The notes under the pieces: model-generated
What the model saw: only the letters and a program-made list of their open reading frames with translations
Told to the model about the DNA's origin: nothing
Databases searched by the model: none
Shown here: piece after piece, positions 8,164 to 18,042 of the stretch
Position numbering within the stretch: position 1 is the first letter of the stretch
Layout: every line of letters starts with the position of its first letter
From: Bacilli bacterium
GTDB taxonomy: Bacteria; Bacillota_I; Bacilli_A; RF39; UBA660
Length of the DNA stretch: 64,000 bases
Reading direction: 5' to 3'
NCBI GenBank assembly: GCA_017548925.1
Contig: JAFYYX010000001.1
Location: 610,852-674,851 of the forward strand
Program-made: the position numbers and the translations under genes

Positions 8164-9104
8164 AGTTTTCAATAATTGTTCCAACTTATAATCGTGAAAA
8201 ATATTTATATAAATGTATTGATTCAGTACTTGATCAAACATATGATAATTTTGAATTAATTATTATTGATGATGGTTCAACTGATAATACTGAAACTCTT
8301 GTAAAAAAATATAAAGATAAAAGAATATCTTATTTTAAGAATGAAAATCACGGAATAGGGTACTCAAGAAACTATGGTATTAATAAAGCTAAAGGAGATT
8401 ATCTATTTTTCCTAGATAGTGATGATTATATTGAAGAAAACGCTTTAGAAGAAATAAATAAACAAATTAAAGGTAAAGATATTTTAATATTTAATTATAA
8501 AGAAATATTTGAAAGAGATTTACATATATCTTTAAATTCATTTGATGAATTTGATAATTATACTTTAAGTAAACATCCAGAGTTAATAAATATTATTAAT
8601 TTAGGTCCATGTAATAAAATATTTAGTTCTAAATTATTTAAAAATAAAGAAAATAGATTTCCAGAAGATATTAAATATGAAGATTTTCCATTAATAATTA
8701 AATTATTTAAAGAAGCTAAATCAATTAAAAGTTGTGGTTTATATTTATCAAATATAGCTGTTCATGAAAGCGGAGAAACTCTAACAGTAGATGAAAAAGT
8801 ATTTGATATTTTTAAAGGTTTAGATATAGTTAAAGATACTTTAAATGAAAAAGAATATAAAGAAGAATTAAAAAAATTAATCGTTAAAAAAATAACAACT
8901 TATACAGTAAGTCAAAGAACTCAAAAAGATAAATCATTAATGTATAAGTTTATTGATGATGCCTTTATATATTTAAAAAATAATGTCAAAGATTATAAAA
9001 ATAATAAATATTATAAAAATAGATCATTTATTAAAAAAACTATCGAAAAAAACAAGACCTTAACTAAACTATACTGTAAGTTATATCAAACAGTAAAAAG
9101 ATAA
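8160..9104 (+). CDS. Family 2 glycosyltransferase
   Basis: This 314-residue GT2 enzyme has FSIIVPTYNREKYLYKC at the start, IDDGSTDN and then LDSDDYIE motifs, and a Lys-rich C-terminal tail. It is similar in plan to the preceding enzyme and translated from an overlapping ATGA, with its AAGGTGG ribosome binding site inside the upstream coding end. The pair probably acts on successive sugars of one glycan. The acceptor and sugar cannot be read from the sequence. Confidence 0.88.
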   Translation: MKFSIIVPTYNREKYLYKCIDSVLDQTYDNFELIIIDDGSTDNTETLVKKYKDKRISYFKNENHGIGYSRNYGINKAKGDYLFFLDSDDYIEENALEEINKQIKGKDILIFNYKEIFERDLHISLNSFDEFDNYTLSKHPELINIINLGPCNKIFSSKLFKNKENRFPEDIKYEDFPLIIKLFKEAKSIKSCGLYLSNIAVHESGETLTVDEKVFDIFKGLDIVKDTLNEKEYKEELKKLIVKKITTYTVSQRTQKDKSLMYKFIDDAFIYLKNNVKDYKNNKYYKNRSFIKKTIEKNKTLTKLYCKLYQTVKR

Positions 9105-9130
9105 ACACCAATTGTTTATCTTTTTATTTT
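9095..9130 (+). terminator. Terminator after the glycosyltransferase pair
   Basis: A 13-bp stem (9095-9107 with 9113-9125) with the T run built into the 3' arm. The TTGTTT core recurs at 9112-9117 but lies 22 bases from the next -10, so it probably does not serve as the -35 here. Confidence 0.8.
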
Positions 9131-9136
9131 TTATTA

Positions 9137-9145
9137 TGTTATAAT
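9137..9145 (+). promoter_or_regulatory. Extended -10 promoter
   Basis: TGTTATAAT (TGn plus TATAAT at 9140-9145). Transcription would start at about 9152, only ten bases before ATG 9162. Confidence 0.6.
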
Positions 9146-9161
9146 TATTATGGTGATAATA

Positions 9162-11378
9162 ATGAAAAAAACTTTAAATAATCCTTATCTAATCATTTCA
9201 ATATATTTATTATTATCTTTTGTAATTGATATTGTTGCAAAATTAACTGCTAATATATCATTTCCAATTGAAATACTCTTTCATGGATCATTACTTTTGT
9301 ATTTACTTTTAAATCTTTTAATAAAATATAAAGAAAAAAACAATTATCTTATATTAGGATCATTATTTATTTTTTCATTAGTATTCTTTTTTATTCATCA
9401 AGATAAATCTTCATTAATAAATATATTTAAATATAACTATATTATTGTTTTAATATTATTTTTATATAATTTATATACCAAAGAAGATAAAAAGATAAAT
9501 CGTAATATGTTATCACTTTGTCTTTTATTTTATTCCTTATCTATAATTATATGTTATTTATTTAAACTTAAATTCCCATATAATAGTTATAATGAAATAG
9601 GTGCAATAATATCTATTATCCTTGCTTATATATTTGTTAATTTAGAAAAAAGAATTAAACCTATAGACATTATTACTATTACTACGTCTTTATTTGCAAC
9701 TATACTAATTGGAAGAAGACTTCCACTTATTACATTTATGCTTTGCATGCTTTATATCTTTATGAAAAAATTAATTAAAGATATTAAAAATAAAAAAATA
9801 AATTATACAAATATAATTTTATTTGCATTATTTATTATCTGTTTTATTTATAAATTTAAAGCAACGCCATTATGTAAAAGTATGATTGATCATATAAGTA
9901 GTTTAAATATAAATAATCCAATTGATGTTTTTACAAATTTTAAATCATTTGATAAATTTGTTTTTCAAAATAGATTAACTTCTTTAATAAACGTAAATAA
10001 AATTATGATTAATGGACCATTAGTAAATAAATTATGTGGTATTTCATCTGCTAGTAAATCTGTACATATGGATTTATTTGATATTTTTTATAATTATGGG
10101 GTTGTAGGTTTTACTTTATTTATGATTACACTTTCATACATAATTAAAAAAATTAAAAATAGAAAAGATATACATATACTTCCAGTATTTATAATTATTA
10201 TATCTTCTTCTTTAGCTGGATATGTACTTTTATCTGTAAATGTAGCATTAATTACAGCTGTTATATTATCAGGTACTTTATATAAAAGAAAAAGTAAAAA
10301 AATATTAGTAGCATCATATGATCTTGGAGTAGGTGGAATAGAAACAGCTCTTTTAAACTTTATTAAAAATATTAATAAAGATAATAATGAAATCGTATTA
10401 TATTTAGAATCTAAAAAAGGTAAATTATTAAATGAACTTCCAAGTAATGTTGTAGTTAAATCACATAAAGCATTTAACTTAAAATTTAAATTACTTCAAA
10501 AATCTCTTAACATGTTAAATAAAATTAAATTCTTAATAACTAATTATAAAGAATATGACTTTAGTTGTTGTTATGCAACATATTCACTTCCATGTAATTT
10601 TTTAGCAAGAAGTGCATCAAATAATAGTGCTATTTATATTCATAGTGATTATACTCAGTTATATAAAAATGATATTACAGAGATTAATAAATTTTACAAC
10701 AAAAGAAAATTAGATAGATTTAAACATATTATTTTTGTGTCTAATGAATCAAAAAATAATTTAGTTTCAATTTATCCAAGACTAACTGATAAATCAATTG
10801 TAGTAAATAATTTTATTGATAGCGAAAAGATAATTAAACTATCTTCTGAAAAAATTAAAGAAACAAAACCAAGAGGTAAAAAATTATTCTTATTTGTTGG
10901 AAGACTAGATGAAGAATCAAAAAATTTAACAAGATTAGTTAATAGTTTTGAGCTTGCACTAAAAGAAAATAATAAAATAGAGCTTTGGATAGTTGGTTCA
11001 GGAAAAGATAAAAAATTAGTTAAAGATCTAATTAAAAATAAGAAATTAGATAAAAACATTAAGTTATTAGGTGAAAAATCTAATCCATATCCATACTTTA
11101 AATTAACTGATTATGTTATTTTAACATCTAATTATGAAGGTTTCCCTGTAATATATGGTGAAGCAATTACTTTATCTAAACCTATAATTACAACAATAGA
11201 TGTAACTGATGAAGCTATAAGTATTAAAAATAATTTTGGTTATATTTGTCAAAAAGATGAAAAAGATATAGCATCTACAATTATTAATGCCATATCACAT
11301 GATAATTTAAAATATAAAAAAATTGATATTAATGAAATTAATAATAATAAATATGAATTACTTAAAAAACTAATGTAA
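9162..11378 (+). CDS. Membrane polymerase-like domain fused to a GT4 glycosyltransferase
   Basis: This 738-residue protein has an N-terminal half (residues about 5-375) of roughly ten membrane helices resembling O-antigen ligase/polymerase (Wzy-like) proteins. A cytoplasmic GT4 domain follows, starting at KKILVASYDLGVGGIETALL. The GT4 part shows LFLFVGRLDEESKNLTRLVNSF and the nucleotide-sugar-binding TSNYEGFPVIYGEA segment with the usual E-x7-E spacing. The two activities are normally separate proteins, so this may couple chain extension with sugar addition. ATG 9162 is preferred over ATG 9150, which lies upstream of the likely transcript start. No frameshift is seen at the join. Confidence 0.75.
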   Translation: MKKTLNNPYLIISIYLLLSFVIDIVAKLTANISFPIEILFHGSLLLYLLLNLLIKYKEKNNYLILGSLFIFSLVFFFIHQDKSSLINIFKYNYIIVLILFLYNLYTKEDKKINRNMLSLCLLFYSLSIIICYLFKLKFPYNSYNEIGAIISIILAYIFVNLEKRIKPIDIITITTSLFATILIGRRLPLITFMLCMLYIFMKKLIKDIKNKKINYTNIILFALFIICFIYKFKATPLCKSMIDHISSLNINNPIDVFTNFKSFDKFVFQNRLTSLINVNKIMINGPLVNKLCGISSASKSVHMDLFDIFYNYGVVGFTLFMITLSYIIKKIKNRKDIHILPVFIIIISSSLAGYVLLSVNVALITAVILSGTLYKRKSKKILVASYDLGVGGIETALLNFIKNINKDNNEIVLYLESKKGKLLNELPSNVVVKSHKAFNLKFKLLQKSLNMLNKIKFLITNYKEYDFSCCYATYSLPCNFLARSASNNSAIYIHSDYTQLYKNDITEINKFYNKRKLDRFKHIIFVSNESKNNLVSIYPRLTDKSIVVNNFIDSEKIIKLSSEKIKETKPRGKKLFLFVGRLDEESKNLTRLVNSFELALKENNKIELWIVGSGKDKKLVKDLIKNKKLDKNIKLLGEKSNPYPYFKLTDYVILTSNYEGFPVIYGEAITLSKPIITTIDVTDEAISIKNNFGYICQKDEKDIASTIINAISHDNLKYKKIDINEINNNKYELLKKLM

Positions 11379-11409
11379 CTTATCAAAAAAGAAAGAAGCA
11401 GTTTACTTT

Positions 11410-13842
11410 ATGAAAAAATATTTTATTGGACAATATAGATTTTGTGATCTACTTACCATGTGTGGTACATTTTCAGCAGTAGTAGGTATCTTTATCACAA
11501 CTTTACATCATTATCACTTAGCAATAGTATTAATGCTTATATGTGCTTTATGTGATTCATTTGATGGCTTTTTTGCAAGAAAAAGAAAGAATACCGAGTT
11601 TGAATCAACTTATGGATCAGAACTTGATTCTCTTTCTGATATAATTTGTTTTGGAGTATTTCCTGCAATATTTGTAATATATTCAAGTGATTTATTTATA
11701 GCAAATTTTGTTGTTCCAATATTTATTTTATGTGGTTTAATTAGACTTACTTATTTTAATACCTTAAGTATTACTAAAACTAATGAAAAAGGATACTTTA
11801 GAGGCGTTCCTATAACAACATCTGCTTTTGTGTATCCAGTTATATATTTAACTATATTTATAAATAAAAATTTATATGCTCATTTATCAGTTGGTGTAAT
11901 GCTAATTCTTGCAATTTTATTTATAAGTAATATTAAAGTTAAAAAACCTGATATAAATAAAATAATCGATTACTTTAAAGAAACTAGATATAGTAAATTA
12001 ACTAGATCTATAATAAATTTTATTATATTTCCTATATTTGTTATTTTAATATCTGATTTATATTTTAAACTCAATTCATTTAATAGATTTGCTTTAGGTG
12101 ATGTATTTGTATCTATTTATAAATACCCACTAGCATTTATTTATATATTATTTATATTTATATTAATAAATTTATTCCTAACTGGTATATTTAAATCTAC
12201 TACTAAAGCTAAATTTACACTACTTATTATTGTAACTATATTTTTAACTATTAATGATGTTAAATACATAATTATGAATAATCCTGTAATGCTTAGTGAT
12301 ATTAATTATTTAAATACATCTAATATAGAAACTGCAGGAGATTATTTAAATACCGTTGTTGGAATGTGGATCATAAAAGTAATTGTAAAAACCCTTATTA
12401 TGATCGTAATTACAGTTTTAATAAAAAAATCCAAATTAACTGAGATAAAGTTTAGTAAAGTATATAGAATTATTTTTATTTTAATAACTCCTATATTATT
12501 TAGCGTTTTAATTGGTAATTCAATTAAAAATAGTGATTATATGGTTGAAAAAATATATAAATATGATCATGAAGATGTTCTTAGAATAGAAAACTTTGCT
12601 TTTGTTTATTATGATACAGGATTCTATCAAGGAATCATGTTTAATAAATTTGCATCAAGCATATTTGAACCTAAAGGATATAGTAAAAAAGAAGTAAAAG
12701 AATTATTAAGTAACGTTGAATATGAAGAAGAAAATTGGAATAAACCAAATATTGTAATAATTTTGTCAGAATCTTTTTCTGATTTAACTAAAGTATCTGA
12801 TATTACATTTAATGAGGATTTACTTTCAAATATTCATTATTTAGATACACTTGATAGTGCTATTGTTGCAGATACTTACACATCTACTTATGGTGGTCAA
12901 AGTGTTATATCAGAGTGGGAAGTACAAACAGCATCATCTAACCAATTCTTTATTCCATCATATATTGCATATAATGAATATTATCATAATAAAAATAATA
13001 AAAATATTAATGCATCACCTCATATTATTCATTCACTAAATGACTACTATAAAATGTATCTAACGCCTTGGGGTGGAGGATCATATAACTCTAAATATGT
13101 ATATGAAAAATTAGGCATAAATAAAACTAAATATGAACTTAAAGGTGAAACTAAAGGAATGTATCTTGCTGATAGCGAGATAACTAAATCTATTATTAAA
13201 GAATTAAAAAAAGATTTAAATGTACCTAAATTATTAATTTATGCAACAGGAGAAGGTCATATGCCTTGTTCTAAAGGTAAATTTGATAATTATGATGTAT
13301 CTATTAAATCATCATCTTTAAATGAAGAAGATACTGATTTACTTAAATGTTATGCTCAAGGTATTTTTGATGCCGATAAAGAGTTAGGTAATTTATATAA
13401 TGAAATACAAAATATTAATCAAGACACTATCGTTATATTTTATGGAGATCATCATCCATATATAACTAATAGTAAAGGTGAAAATATTTATTTAAATCTA
13501 TCTTACTTTAAAGATAATGATGATTTTACTAATAATTTAAGACAATATACTACTAAAGGTGTAATATTCTCTAATTATATTAAAAAGATGGATAAATCAA
13601 TTAAATATATTAATTTAAGTTATTTAAGTGCATATGTATATGCTCACTTAGATATTAAAGATAAAGATTATTATAATTATGTAAATAATACAAGAAAATT
13701 AATACCAGTATTTTCAAGAAATTATATTTATGATCCAGTAAATCAAAGATTTACTGATCAAAAAGAATTAGATAAAGATAATAAAGAAATCCTATCTAAT
13801 TTACAAAAAGTACAATATTATGAATTCTTTGATAAAAAATAA
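11410..13842 (+). CDS. Fusion: PssA-like CDP-alcohol phosphatidyltransferase plus LTA-synthase-like sulfatase
   Basis: Residues 1-190 match phosphatidylserine synthase, with the CDP-alcohol motif DSFDGFFAR, then G-x3-D-x3-D in GSELDSLSD; the AR-to-G gap is 11 residues instead of the usual 8. Residues about 195-390 add about five membrane helices, and residues about 440-810 form an extracellular sulfatase-type domain (VIILSESFSDL, FYGDHHPYI). In LTA synthases the nucleophile is a Thr in a G-x-T-x3-E context; here the segment is YGGQSVISEWE, so Ser would replace it. The fusion joins cytoplasmic phospholipid headgroup synthesis to an external phosphotransferase. A stand-alone PssA copy follows. 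Confidence 0.8.
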   Translation: MKKYFIGQYRFCDLLTMCGTFSAVVGIFITTLHHYHLAIVLMLICALCDSFDGFFARKRKNTEFESTYGSELDSLSDIICFGVFPAIFVIYSSDLFIANFVVPIFILCGLIRLTYFNTLSITKTNEKGYFRGVPITTSAFVYPVIYLTIFINKNLYAHLSVGVMLILAILFISNIKVKKPDINKIIDYFKETRYSKLTRSIINFIIFPIFVILISDLYFKLNSFNRFALGDVFVSIYKYPLAFIYILFIFILINLFLTGIFKSTTKAKFTLLIIVTIFLTINDVKYIIMNNPVMLSDINYLNTSNIETAGDYLNTVVGMWIIKVIVKTLIMIVITVLIKKSKLTEIKFSKVYRIIFILITPILFSVLIGNSIKNSDYMVEKIYKYDHEDVLRIENFAFVYYDTGFYQGIMFNKFASSIFEPKGYSKKEVKELLSNVEYEEENWNKPNIVIILSESFSDLTKVSDITFNEDLLSNIHYLDTLDSAIVADTYTSTYGGQSVISEWEVQTASSNQFFIPSYIAYNEYYHNKNNKNINASPHIIHSLNDYYKMYLTPWGGGSYNSKYVYEKLGINKTKYELKGETKGMYLADSEITKSIIKELKKDLNVPKLLIYATGEGHMPCSKGKFDNYDVSIKSSSLNEEDTDLLKCYAQGIFDADKELGNLYNEIQNINQDTIVIFYGDHHPYITNSKGENIYLNLSYFKDNDDFTNNLRQYTTKGVIFSNYIKKMDKSIKYINLSYLSAYVYAHLDIKDKDYYNYVNNTRKLIPVFSRNYIYDPVNQRFTDQKELDKDNKEILSNLQKVQYYEFFDKK

Positions 13843-13862
13843 TATATTTTTTAAAACTATAG

Positions 13863-13897
13863 AATATTTTAGCTTTTTATGCTAAAATATTTTTTAG
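13863..13897 (+). terminator. Terminator between fusion gene and pssA
   Basis: An 11-bp stem (13863-13873 with 13881-13891), a 7-base loop and a short T run. No convincing promoter lies between this hairpin and pssA, so it may act as a partial terminator within one transcript. Confidence 0.7.
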
Positions 13898-13911
13898 TTA
13901 GGGTAGATATT

Positions 13912-14478
13912 ATGAAAAAATATTTTATAGGGCAATTTAGATTTTGCGATTTAATTACAATGTGTGGTACATTATCAGCTGTTGTAGGTATAATGTTATC
14001 AATTATTGGAGCTGAAGTAACTCCATTTATATTATTATTTTTATGTTCAATATTTGATTCAATTGATGGCTTATTTGCAAGAAGAAGAAAAAATACTGAA
14101 TTTGAGACTACTTATGGAGTAGAACTTGATTCATTATCAGATATGATTAGTTTTGGCATTTTTCCAGTTATTATTGCTTTAAATACAGATGGTTTAAATA
14201 TTATGGCCTTTATTATTCCAATATATGTTTTATGTGGTTTAATAAGACTTGCTTACTTTAATACATTAAACATAACTAAAACTAATGAAAAAGGATACTT
14301 TAGAGGTGTTCCAATTACAACAATAGCTTTTGTGTATCCACTTGTATATATACTTCATTATATTAATTTTGATTTATATGATTATGCAGAAGCAATTTTA
14401 TTTTCTGTAATGGCTGTATTATTCATATCTAACATAAAAGTTAAAAAACCTAATATAGAAAAATTATTTAAAAAATAA
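13912..14478 (+). CDS. pssA: CDP-diacylglycerol-serine O-phosphatidyltransferase (PssA)
   Basis: This 188-residue membrane enzyme would make phosphatidylserine from CDP-diacylglycerol and serine. The signature DSIDGLFAR...GVELDSLSD is intact, with the same 11-residue AR-to-G spacing as in the fusion gene upstream, and several membrane helices follow. Its sequence is collinear with the N-terminal domain of the upstream fusion (both start MKKYFIGQ-RFCDL), so the two come from a tandem duplication. ATG 13912 is preferred because the earlier in-frame ATG at 13879 lies in the terminator stem. No decarboxylase gene is in the window. Confidence 0.85.
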   Translation: MKKYFIGQFRFCDLITMCGTLSAVVGIMLSIIGAEVTPFILLFLCSIFDSIDGLFARRRKNTEFETTYGVELDSLSDMISFGIFPVIIALNTDGLNIMAFIIPIYVLCGLIRLAYFNTLNITKTNEKGYFRGVPITTIAFVYPLVYILHYINFDLYDYAEAILFSVMAVLFISNIKVKKPNIEKLFKK

Positions 14479-14485
14479 GAAATTT

Positions 14486-14518
14486 GGTATGGTTTAAAAA
14501 ACCATACCTTATTTTTTA
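14486..14518 (+). terminator. Rho-independent terminator after pssA
   Basis: A perfect 10-bp stem (14486-14495 with 14499-14508) followed by a T-rich tract. Confidence 0.9.
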
Positions 14519-14558
14519 TTTAAAAATTAAAAAATTATACAAAAATGTCGTAAATCAA

Positions 14559-14587
14559 TTGAAAAAAGACTAGACAAATGATAATAT
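14559..14587 (+). promoter_or_regulatory. Promoter for the surface-protein operon
   Basis: TTGAAA 14559-14564, a 17-base spacer and TAATAT 14582-14587, with an extended TG at 14579-14580. An alternative pair is TAGACA 14571 with TATAAG 14594. Confidence 0.5.
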
Positions 14588-14616
14588 TATAAATATAAGA
14601 GTAAAGGTATGAAAAT

Positions 14617-17600
14617 ATGAAGAAAGCAGAACGTATATTAACAATTATCATTGTTATATTGTTTTTATTTTCAATATTTAATATTGGAAGAGTTTTTGCG
14701 TCTTCTGATTCTTTAAAAATTACTAATGTATCAATAAGTGAAACATCAGCAAATGTTGATGCATCAATATCAAAGTTTGATGACGATACAATTTCTTCTA
14801 ATATAACATACCATAGATTAAATGATTATGTCGTATATAAAGTAACGCTAAAAAATGTAGATGATGAAAAACATATAATTGATTTAATCGTCGATAATAA
14901 TACCAACTCTAATCTTGAATATGAATATAAAAGCTATAAAAATACTATCTTAGAACCAGGAGATTCTATAGATATATATATTAAAGAAGTATATCGTAAA
15001 GAAAATACTGATCTAACTGATAGATCTAAGAAAAATAATTTAAAATTTACCTTTAATTTAATAGATGATGAAAAAGATGAAACAGTTATTGAAAAAATTA
15101 TTGATATTATCGTAAATCCAGAAACAAAAGATAATATAAATTATTTCTTTATTATAGCTGGAGCATCAATAGTTGTTTTAACAATTCTTGTAATAAAAAA
15201 TAAAAATAAAACTGGTGTTAAATTATTTGGAACTATCCTAATAATTACACTATTATCAATACCTTTACTTACAAAAGCTTTAGAATCAAAAGATAGTATT
15301 TCATTTGAAAATACTATTAATTATCAAGATAAATTTAAAGTAACTTATAGTTATAATGATCAAACTAAAGATATTACAGTTGGTTATAATGATAAGCTAG
15401 AAAGAATTAAAGATCCAATTAAAAATGGATATATTTTCGAAGGATGGTATAACGGAGATACTTTATTTGATTTTGAAACTAAGATCACAAGTGATATAAA
15501 TTTAACTGCTAAATTCATGAAAAATACCTATACAATAACTTATAATTTAGATGAGGGAGTAACATATAATCCTTCCGAATTTAAAATTTCAGAACTTCCA
15601 CTTAAATTAAGTAATCCATATAAACTTGGATATACATTTAATGGATGGACAGGATCTAATGGAAATGTTCCTAATAATAACTTAATAATTAATTCTGTAG
15701 ATGATAATTTAGAATTTACTGCAAACTTTAGTTTAATTAATTATGAAATAAAATATATTGGTTTAAATAGTGAAGAACAAGCAGCACTTAATAATCCAAC
15801 GTCATATACTATTGAGGATACCTTTACTTTAACTAATCCTTCTAATATCGTTGATGCTAATGATGAAATAGTATATAAATTTGTAGGTTGGAAAGATCAA
15901 GATGGCATAATAAGTTCAACTGTTACAATTAGTAAAGAAACAGGTAACAAAACATATGAACCTATTTGGCAAAAACTAAAACAAGATTCATTTACAATTA
16001 TTTATAATCTTCCTGTTGGAGCTTACTTTATAGGTGATGCAAACCCAACTGAATTTACAAGTGGAACTGAAACCTTTACTTTAAATGAACCACTTTTAGA
16101 AGGCTATGAATTTACTGGTTGGACAGGATCTAACGGAACTAATCCAGAAAAAAATGTTAAAGTTCATAAAGGAACTACTGAAAGTTTAGAATTTACCGCT
16201 AATTTTATTTTAATTAATTATGAAATTCATTATGAATTAAACGATGGAACACTTAGTACTTCAAATCCAAATACTTATACATATAATGATACCTTTACTT
16301 TAAATAATCCAAGTAAAAGAGGATATCATTTTGACGGATGGACAGGTACAGGATTAAATAGTGCAAGTGATACAGTAACTATTCCAATTCATTCAACTGG
16401 TGAAAGAAACTATGAAGCAAACTTTACTATTGAAGAATATGATATTGGTTATACATTAAATGGTGGTTCACTTGAAAACTCAAATCCAACTAAATATAAA
16501 GTAACTGATACAGTTACGCTTAATAATCCAAATAAAGTAGGTTATACATTTGATGGATGGACAGGATCTAATGGAAATACTCCAAGTGATAATGTATCAT
16601 TTACTAATGAAATAGGTAATAAAGCTTATATAGCAAACTTTACAGCTAATACATATCAAGTAGAATTTGTTAAAAATGGTACTGATGTAGCTGGTAATAT
16701 GGATAATCAAGAATTTACTTATGATGTAAGTCAAAACCTAACAGAAAATGCCTATACAAAAGAAGGCTATATGTTTATGGGATGGACTACAAATGAAGAT
16801 GGTACAGGAACTTTATATCAAGATAAAGCACTAGTATCTAATCTTGCATTAACTGGTACAGTTAAATTATATGCTAAATGGCAAAAAGTTACTGTTTCTG
16901 TATTAATACAAGGTGATCAGTTTAATAGTAGAATGAAAAGCCTTGCTGGAAATAATTTAAATAATATTAAAAAAGTAAAATTCTCAACTGACATTCCAGA
17001 TAGTGCTATAGAAAACTACGGAACTCATAGAGTATCTATTTCAACTAGATCTGATGAAGCAACATATCTATGGTGGGATAATGATACTAAAACAATGTAT
17101 TATGGTAGTAATGCTGATATTATTTATCTAAATGAATCAGCATATAAGATGTTCCAAGGTATGAATAATGTTACTGAAATTGATACACATTTTGATACTT
17201 CAAAAGTTGAAAGTTTCGAACAAATGTTCAATAATGATTATAGCTTAGCAATCCTTGATGTAAGTCACTTTAATACATCTAGTGCAACAACAATGCAATC
17301 AATGTTTACTCAATGTCGTAGTATGGCATCTTATAACATTAATGGTTGGGATGTATCAAAAGTTAAATACTTTAATCACATGTTTAATAGTAACTGGAGC
17401 TTAGAGTCTTTAGATATATCTAACTGGCATACTGATGCTGCTAAAAACATGCGTAACATGTTTAGTAGTACAAGAGTATTAACACAACTTAAATTAGGTC
17501 CAGGATTTAATACAAGTCATGTAGAAAACCTTCATGGTTTTGTAAATGATAGTTTCCTAATTGAAAGACTTGATGTAAGTATGTTTAATACTGAATCACT

Positions 17601-18003
17601 TAAAGATTTCTCAGGATTTGTTCAAAATGACTCATCACTAACTGAAATAATTTTCCCAGCAACAATGAATATGTCTAAAGTAACTGATACAAGTAAGATG
17701 TTCCAAAATGCATCTGCGCTTGAAACTTTAGATATAAGTATGTTTGATATGTCACATGTAACTACAATTGGTAACATGTTTGATGACATGACAAATATTA
17801 AAACAATTTATGTTGGTGCTGGATGGAAATTAACAGCAATGAGTTCAGGAAGCAATCCTCAAATGTTCTATAATGATGAAAATCTAGAGGGTGGCTCAGG
17901 AACAAAATATGTTGATATGCCAAGTGATAAATATACAATGAAGTATGCAAAACTAGATGATCCAGATCATGGAAATCCAGGTTACTTCACAAGTAAAAAT
18001 TAA
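14617..18003 (+). CDS. Surface protein with Listeria-Bacteroides repeats and BspA-like DUF285 domain
   Basis: This 1128-residue protein has an N-terminal signal or anchor helix (about 5-29) and a first outside domain to about 170. Two more hydrophobic helices (about 172-192 and 203-222) follow. About seven Listeria-Bacteroides (InlB B-type) repeats come next, each ending near a GYxFxGW motif. The last about 340 residues are BspA-like DUF285 repeats (MF-x6-LE-LD-S-FNT pattern). Such parts are typical of adhesins. No LPxTG motif is visible; anchoring would be by the membrane helices. It precedes a second giant surface protein by 39 bases and probably shares its transcript. Confidence 0.8.
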   Translation: MKKAERILTIIIVILFLFSIFNIGRVFASSDSLKITNVSISETSANVDASISKFDDDTISSNITYHRLNDYVVYKVTLKNVDDEKHIIDLIVDNNTNSNLEYEYKSYKNTILEPGDSIDIYIKEVYRKENTDLTDRSKKNNLKFTFNLIDDEKDETVIEKIIDIIVNPETKDNINYFFIIAGASIVVLTILVIKNKNKTGVKLFGTILIITLLSIPLLTKALESKDSISFENTINYQDKFKVTYSYNDQTKDITVGYNDKLERIKDPIKNGYIFEGWYNGDTLFDFETKITSDINLTAKFMKNTYTITYNLDEGVTYNPSEFKISELPLKLSNPYKLGYTFNGWTGSNGNVPNNNLIINSVDDNLEFTANFSLINYEIKYIGLNSEEQAALNNPTSYTIEDTFTLTNPSNIVDANDEIVYKFVGWKDQDGIISSTVTISKETGNKTYEPIWQKLKQDSFTIIYNLPVGAYFIGDANPTEFTSGTETFTLNEPLLEGYEFTGWTGSNGTNPEKNVKVHKGTTESLEFTANFILINYEIHYELNDGTLSTSNPNTYTYNDTFTLNNPSKRGYHFDGWTGTGLNSASDTVTIPIHSTGERNYEANFTIEEYDIGYTLNGGSLENSNPTKYKVTDTVTLNNPNKVGYTFDGWTGSNGNTPSDNVSFTNEIGNKAYIANFTANTYQVEFVKNGTDVAGNMDNQEFTYDVSQNLTENAYTKEGYMFMGWTTNEDGTGTLYQDKALVSNLALTGTVKLYAKWQKVTVSVLIQGDQFNSRMKSLAGNNLNNIKKVKFSTDIPDSAIENYGTHRVSISTRSDEATYLWWDNDTKTMYYGSNADIIYLNESAYKMFQGMNNVTEIDTHFDTSKVESFEQMFNNDYSLAILDVSHFNTSSATTMQSMFTQCRSMASYNINGWDVSKVKYFNHMFNSNWSLESLDISNWHTDAAKNMRNMFSSTRVLTQLKLGPGFNTSHVENLHGFVNDSFLIERLDVSMFNTESLKDFSGFVQNDSSLTEIIFPATMNMSKVTDTSKMFQNASALETLDISMFDMSHVTTIGNMFDDMTNIKTIYVGAGWKLTAMSSGSNPQMFYNDENLEGGSGTKYVDMPSDKYTMKYAKLDDPDHGNPGYFTSKN

Positions 18004-18042
18004 AAAATAATAATTAAAATATAAAAGAAAAGGAGGTCACTT

